In this document: one piece after another, positions 6,456-7,238 of the stretch
How positions within the stretch are numbered: position 1 is the stretch's first letter
Layout: every line of letters begins with the position of its first letter
NCBI GenBank assembly: GCA_004557655.1
Contig: SFGJ01000039.1
Coordinates: 1-7,238, forward strand
DNA length: 7,238 bases
Reading direction: 5' to 3'
Origin: Clostridiales bacterium
GTDB taxonomy: Bacteria; Bacillota; Clostridia; Oscillospirales; Oscillospiraceae
Notes under the pieces: model-generated
What the model saw: the letters and a program-made list of their open reading frames with translations, nothing else
What the model was told of the DNA's origin: nothing
Database searches by the model: none
Program-made: the position numbers and the translations under genes

Positions 6456-6891
6456 GGCGCTGGCCCTCCTTTCTGCGGCGGCGGACCGCCCGTTTCGTAT
6501 ACTTGCCCTTTGCCCGGTGCTTTCCCGGCTTAGGAATCGCGGCCAGCTCCTTTTCTTTCGCTGCAATCGTGTCTTTGAGCATTTCGTAATAGTAGTTCAC
6601 CGGCTGGGCGGTCAGCCGCCTTGGTTCCAGCAGCTCAGAGCGCAGCCACGCTCTTAAAAACTGTTCCGCCGTCATGCCGTGGTAGCTGACAAAGCCCAGG
6701 GCGGCAAAGGGGGCCGCGCCCAAAATGCACATCCAGGACAGGGTTTCCACGCCGAAGTAGGGGCGCAGGAAAAAATACAGCCCCACGGCCACACCGATGG
6801 CCAGTAACGAAAAAACGAACTGCCGCAGGGACAGTCCGAAAAACATGGATTCCGTATAGTTACGGATTTCTTTATTGATCTTAACTTCCAA
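6448..6891 (-). CDS. PrgI-family conjugal transfer membrane protein
   Basis: A small membrane component of Gram-positive type IV secretion channels, here 147 aa. It has a short N-terminal segment (MEVKINKEIRNYTESMFFGL), then two membrane helices at about 24-42 (QFVFSLLAIGVAVGLYFFL) and 50-70 (TLSWMCILGAAPFAALGFVS). These are followed by AEQFLRAWLRSELLEP and a very basic tail (GKHRAKGKYTKRAVRRRR) likely to stay in the cytoplasm. The position directly before virB4 is the usual one for PrgI proteins. Translation starts at TTG 6891, with AGGAGG (6899-6904) 7 nt upstream and no better ATG nearby. The stop overlaps the VirB4 start (ATGCTTAA), so the two are likely translated in a coupled way. Confidence 0.92.
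   Translation of the reverse strand: MEVKINKEIRNYTESMFFGLSLRQFVFSLLAIGVAVGLYFFLRPYFGVETLSWMCILGAAPFAALGFVSYHGMTAEQFLRAWLRSELLEPRRLTAQPVNYYYEMLKDTIAAKEKELAAIPKPGKHRAKGKYTKRAVRRRRKEGQRHA
6465..6472 (-). promoter_or_regulatory. Ribosome binding site deciding the VirB4 start
   Basis: AAAGGAGG on the minus strand, 9 nt before ATG 6455 and located inside the PrgI coding sequence. It supports the internal start over the 37-codon longer frame beginning at 6566. Confidence 0.8.
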
Positions 6892-6898
6892 AAGAGTA

Positions 6899-6904
6899 CC
6901 TCCT
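6899..6904 (-). promoter_or_regulatory. Strong ribosome binding site for the TTG-started PrgI gene
   Basis: AGGAGG on the minus strand, 7 nt before TTG 6891. This fixes the unusual start codon. Confidence 0.75.
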
Positions 6905-6912
6905 AACCTTAC

Positions 6913-7122
6913 TTATCGTTCCATTACCGATTTTCTCTTAGGTTGCTTCTCACTGGACAGGTAAGGTATAAATTCTTCCTCACCCTCGATGATGCTGAAC
7001 TCTGACCGCAGGATTGGGTGTGTTTCGCGTTTTTGGCGCAGCCGGATCAGGTCAATCGCCTCTTCTCTTGTAACGGTACTTCCTTGCTGCATCCCGTCTT
7101 TGAAAATATAGAACCGTTTCAT
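6913..7122 (-). CDS. Small protein of unknown function, first gene of the visible operon
   Basis: A 69-aa soluble, charged protein (start MKRFYIFKDGMQQGSTVTRE) with a strong site GGAGGA (7131-7136) 8 nt ahead of ATG 7122. It begins with a short beta-rich stretch (RFYIFKDGM). Next come EEAIDLIRLRQKRE (20-33), probably a helix, and a second strand-like part (FSIIEGEEEFIPYL), ending in a basic tail (KQPKRKSVMER). It has no membrane segment, signal peptide or cysteine. I do not recognise the family. It precedes PrgI by 21 nt on the same strand, so it is most likely part of the transfer operon. The clean ribosome binding site and spacing make it a real gene. Confidence 0.75.
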   Translation of the reverse strand: MKRFYIFKDGMQQGSTVTREEAIDLIRLRQKRETHPILRSEFSIIEGEEEFIPYLSSEKQPKRKSVMER

Positions 7123-7156
7123 TATTTTTCTCCTCCAACCAAAAACTCGTGTACCC

Positions 7157-7171
7157 GGGGCTCAAAGCCCC
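7157..7171. repeat. GC-rich hairpin in the operon leader
   Basis: GGGGCT (7157-7162) and AGCCCC (7166-7171) form a 6-bp stem with a 3-nt loop, between the large inverted repeat and the first gene. On the minus strand the nearest T run (TTTTT) begins about 11 nt after the stem, too far for a standard terminator. It may be a leader structure. Confidence 0.45.
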
Positions 7172-7188
7172 AGAAACACTACATTTCT

Positions 7189-7212
7189 CGTTCGTGTACA
7201 TATACACGAACG
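7189..7212. repeat. Perfect inverted repeat upstream of the transfer operon (operator or leader hairpin)
   Basis: Arms of 10 bp (CGTTCGTGTA at 7189-7198, TACACGAACG at 7203-7212) flank a 4-nt centre. A third copy of the half-site, TCGTGTAC, occurs at 7147-7154 in the same orientation as 7192-7199. No T tract follows on either strand, so it is not a standard terminator. A dimeric regulator site or an mRNA hairpin are both possible. Confidence 0.65.
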
Positions 7213-7213
7213 G

Positions 7214-7237
7214 TTACTTCTCATATAACTTAGCCAT
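7214..7237 (-). other. Possible tail of an upstream gene or short leader peptide (MAKLYEK)
   Basis: On the minus strand ATG GCT AAG TTA TAT GAG AAG TAA reads from 7237 and stops at 7214, one base before the inverted repeat. It could be the last codons of a gene outside the window or a seven-codon leader peptide. The upstream sequence that would decide this is not in the window. Confidence 0.3.
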
Positions 7238-7238
7238 C

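Noticed and set aside
6456..6566. Longer VirB4 start at 6566
   Set aside because: The extra 37 residues are a basic out-of-frame reading of the PrgI tail. The ATG at 6455 has AAAGGAGG at 9 nt.
7157..7171. Intrinsic terminator before the first operon gene
   Set aside because: The stem is short and no T tract follows directly on either strand.
1..7238. CRISPR arrays, tRNA or rRNA genes, insertion sequences, element ends
   Set aside because: No spaced direct repeats, cloverleaf, transposase or integrase reading, or terminal repeats were seen in the window.

Overview
The window is a block of an integrative and conjugative element (ICE) of the Tn1549/CTn type, most likely from a gut Clostridia (Firmicutes) genome. 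The evidence is a compact, single-strand run of Gram-positive type IV secretion genes: a PrgI-like membrane protein, a VirB4-type ATPase, two small ICE-associated proteins of unknown function, a class B sortase, and a cell-wall hydrolase with a Lys/Thr/Ala-rich N-terminus. Shine-Dalgarno sites are strong (GGAGG-type) and the base composition is moderately G+C-rich. The species cannot be named from this sequence. All supported genes are on the minus strand, so the operon reads from right to left.

Right edge (7123-7238): a short leader region with a perfect 10-bp-arm inverted repeat, a second GC-rich hairpin, and the last codons of a possible upstream gene or leader peptide. The operon then runs: a 69-aa protein of unknown function (7122-6913), PrgI-like protein (6891-6448, TTG start), VirB4 ATPase (6455-4095), DUF6075-like protein (4098-3688), DUF6674-like protein (3664-2897), class B sortase (2883-2074), and the N-terminal part of a mobile-element wall hydrolase (2081-1440). 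Its C-terminal part follows in the same frame (1292-282). Junctions are tight: 8-bp overlaps at PrgI/VirB4 and sortase/hydrolase, an ATGA overlap at VirB4/DUF6075, and gaps of 13-23 bp elsewhere. This suggests one mRNA with translational coupling. A hairpin at 257-277 lies just after the last stop. Beyond it a separate promoter (190-218) drives a small helix-turn-helix protein that runs off the left edge.

The genes fit one job. VirB4 powers assembly and substrate movement through the conjugation channel, and PrgI is a small inner-membrane partner. The lysozyme/CHAP hydrolase opens peptidoglycan for the channel, and the sortase anchors a surface protein not encoded here.

The most notable point is an in-frame TAG (1440-1442) inside the hydrolase gene. 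The frame stays open on both sides with the same composition. The TAG falls in a run of 11-residue repeats at a position that is Gln, encoded CAG, in both neighbouring repeats. A single CAG-to-TAG change would explain it. The gene is therefore either a recent nonsense pseudogene (or sequencing error), a gene whose TAG is read through or recoded, or one now expressed as two pieces.
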